Shown piece by piece: positions 5,318 to 6,384 of a stretch of 6,384 bases of DNA (position 1 is the first letter of the stretch; each line of letters starts with the position of its first letter). The notes beneath the pieces were generated by a model, which was not told where the DNA came from, made no database searches, and saw nothing but the letters and a program-made list of their open reading frames with translations. A program made the position numbers and the translations under genes. This DNA comes from CAYJAD01 sp964369995 (GTDB taxonomy: Bacteria; Desulfobacterota; Desulfovibrionia; Desulfovibrionales; Desulfovibrionaceae), in contig CAYJHH010000149.1 in NCBI GenBank assembly GCA_964369995.1, positions 1-6,384 on the forward strand, in the 5' to 3' direction.

Positions 5318-6384
5318 ATGTCAAAGACAAAAGTTACTAAAACCATTGCAGAAATAAATGAGCGTATTAAAGCAGGTAAGGCCGTGGTGGTCAATGCCGC
5401 TGAAATGTGCGATATTGTTAAACGTCTTGGTAAAGAAAAAGCCGCCAAAGAAGTGGACGTTGTTACCACTGGCACCTTTTCGCCCATGTGTTCTTCCGGT
5501 GTGCTCTTTAATATGGGCCAGCCAGAACCGCCTACCATGCGTTCTTCTAAAATTTGGATAAATAAAGTGCCTTGCTATGGTGGTATTGCCGCCGCCGATG
5601 GCTATATTGGCGCCACAGAAATGACCGAAGATGATCCTCTCAATGATCCGTATCCAGGCACATTTGCCTATGGCGGAGCGCATGTCATTGAAGATCTTGT
5701 GGCAGGCAAAACGGTGCACTTGCAATCGCAATCTTATGGTACGGACTGTTATCCACGTCGTACCCAAGATAGGCACATTACCTTGGCGGATTTACCTCAT
5801 GCAGAGCTGCTGAACCCGCGCAATTGTTATCAAAACTACAATGCTGCCGTAAACCTCACAGGGCGCGTTATCTATACGTATATGGGGCCATTGCGTCCGC
5901 ATATGCAAAATGTGAACTATGCCACCGCAGGGCATTTATCGCCTTTATTTAATGACCCATATTTTCGTACCATAGGTATGGGGACGCGCATCTTTCTTGG
6001 GGGCGGTGTGGGTTATGTTATTGGCGCCGGTACGCAGCATGTGCCTAATCCTAAGCGCACCGAGCGGGGCTTGCCGCTGACCGCTTCAGGCACGCTTATG
6101 CTTAAAGGTGACCTTAAGGGCATGCAACAAAAATATATTCGCGGCCTGTCGCTTATTGGCTACGGATGCACGCTTAATGTGGGTGTCGGTATACCAATTC
6201 CTATTTTAAATGAGGAAATTGCATGGTTTACCGGTGCGGATAATAGTGATATTCTTATGCCCATTAAAGATTATGGGCATGATTATCCCAATGGCATTCC
6301 TAAAATACTGGCACATGCGCCCTTTGAAGATCTTATGAGCGGCGAAATTGAGCTCATGGACAAAAAGGTGAAAACAGTGCCTCT
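5318..6384 (+). CDS. DUF39 homocysteine biosynthesis protein, 3' end beyond the window
   Basis: The 355 visible residues run without a stop to the right edge. The start ATG has AAGGAG six bases upstream. The sequence has the features I associate with the DUF39 (HcyBio) family: TTGTFSPMCSSG (50-61), PCYGGIAAADGYIGATE (85-101), YGTDCYPRR (140-148), and a glycine-rich LGGGVGYVIGAGTQH stretch (227-241). This family takes part in direct synthesis of homocysteine from aspartate semialdehyde with sulfide, as shown genetically in Methanosarcina and Desulfovibrio. Cysteines important for persulfide chemistry are known in it; Cys58 and Cys144 are my candidates here. Members are usually about 400-500 residues, some with an added CBS or NIL and ferredoxin part, so roughly 40-150 residues are missing. 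It is divergent from the methyltransferase. A NIL/ferredoxin partner would be expected just past the edge. The protein is soluble, with no membrane segment. Confidence 0.9.
   Translation, partial: MSKTKVTKTIAEINERIKAGKAVVVNAAEMCDIVKRLGKEKAAKEVDVVTTGTFSPMCSSGVLFNMGQPEPPTMRSSKIWINKVPCYGGIAAADGYIGATEMTEDDPLNDPYPGTFAYGGAHVIEDLVAGKTVHLQSQSYGTDCYPRRTQDRHITLADLPHAELLNPRNCYQNYNAAVNLTGRVIYTYMGPLRPHMQNVNYATAGHLSPLFNDPYFRTIGMGTRIFLGGGVGYVIGAGTQHVPNPKRTERGLPLTASGTLMLKGDLKGMQQKYIRGLSLIGYGCTLNVGVGIPIPILNEEIAWFTGADNSDILMPIKDYGHDYPNGIPKILAHAPFEDLMSGEIELMDKKVKTVP

Noticed and set aside
5321..5776. A 151-codon open frame antisense to the DUF39 gene
   Set aside because: The plus-strand frame is a clear DUF39 protein with a strong ribosome binding site. 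The antisense frame is a shadow rich in His, Phe and Ile.
1..6384. CRISPR array, tRNA, rRNA or prophage genes
   Set aside because: I saw no regularly spaced repeats, no cloverleaf with a CCA-type end, and no phage-like products on either strand.

Overview
The window holds four protein genes. Three lie on the minus strand: a CapA-like lipoprotein, lepA and a DNA methyltransferase. The fourth, a DUF39-type homocysteine biosynthesis gene, is on the plus strand and runs off the right edge. The DUF39 family is known mainly from methanogenic archaea and strictly anaerobic bacteria such as sulfate reducers. The bacterial LepA, the AAGGAG ribosome binding sites and the moderate GC content suggest an anaerobic bacterium of the Desulfovibrio group (Desulfobacterota). 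This assignment is an inference from gene content, not from a database match.

Left part (1-1731): a long GC-rich hairpin followed by T residues ends transcription of a plus-strand gene lying to the left of the window. A second hairpin, on the minus strand, ends the CapA-like gene. That gene encodes a lipoprotein with the metallophosphatase-like PGA_cap fold and a repetitive Ser/Glu/Gln tail. None of the other poly-gamma-glutamate synthesis genes is present. Its upstream region has a plausible promoter whose -35 hexamer lies inside a short inverted repeat.

Middle (1732-3537): lepA encodes the ribosomal GTPase EF-4, full length and with all GTP-binding motifs. The usual partner lepB is not next to it in this window.

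Right-middle (3538-5317): an AT-rich, apparently solitary beta-class adenine methyltransferase sits between lepA and the DUF39 gene, with no restriction gene beside it. Its C-terminus looks like a decayed Mrr-type nuclease domain in which the expected Q-x-K appears as K-x-Q. Between this gene and lepA is a roughly 207-bp segment with imperfect 17-bp inverted ends and matching TAAAA flanks, resembling a miniature IS5-type transposable element with a folded interior.

Right end (5318-6384): the DUF39 gene belongs to the route that makes homocysteine directly from aspartate semialdehyde and sulfide. It is divergent from the methyltransferase, and its ribosome binding site is embedded in a perfect palindrome.

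The four genes do not form one pathway. The window reads as housekeeping genes interrupted by a small accessory insertion (methyltransferase plus probable miniature element). I did not find a convincing new multi-gene system. The most unusual items are the methyltransferase C-terminal domain and the putative miniature element.
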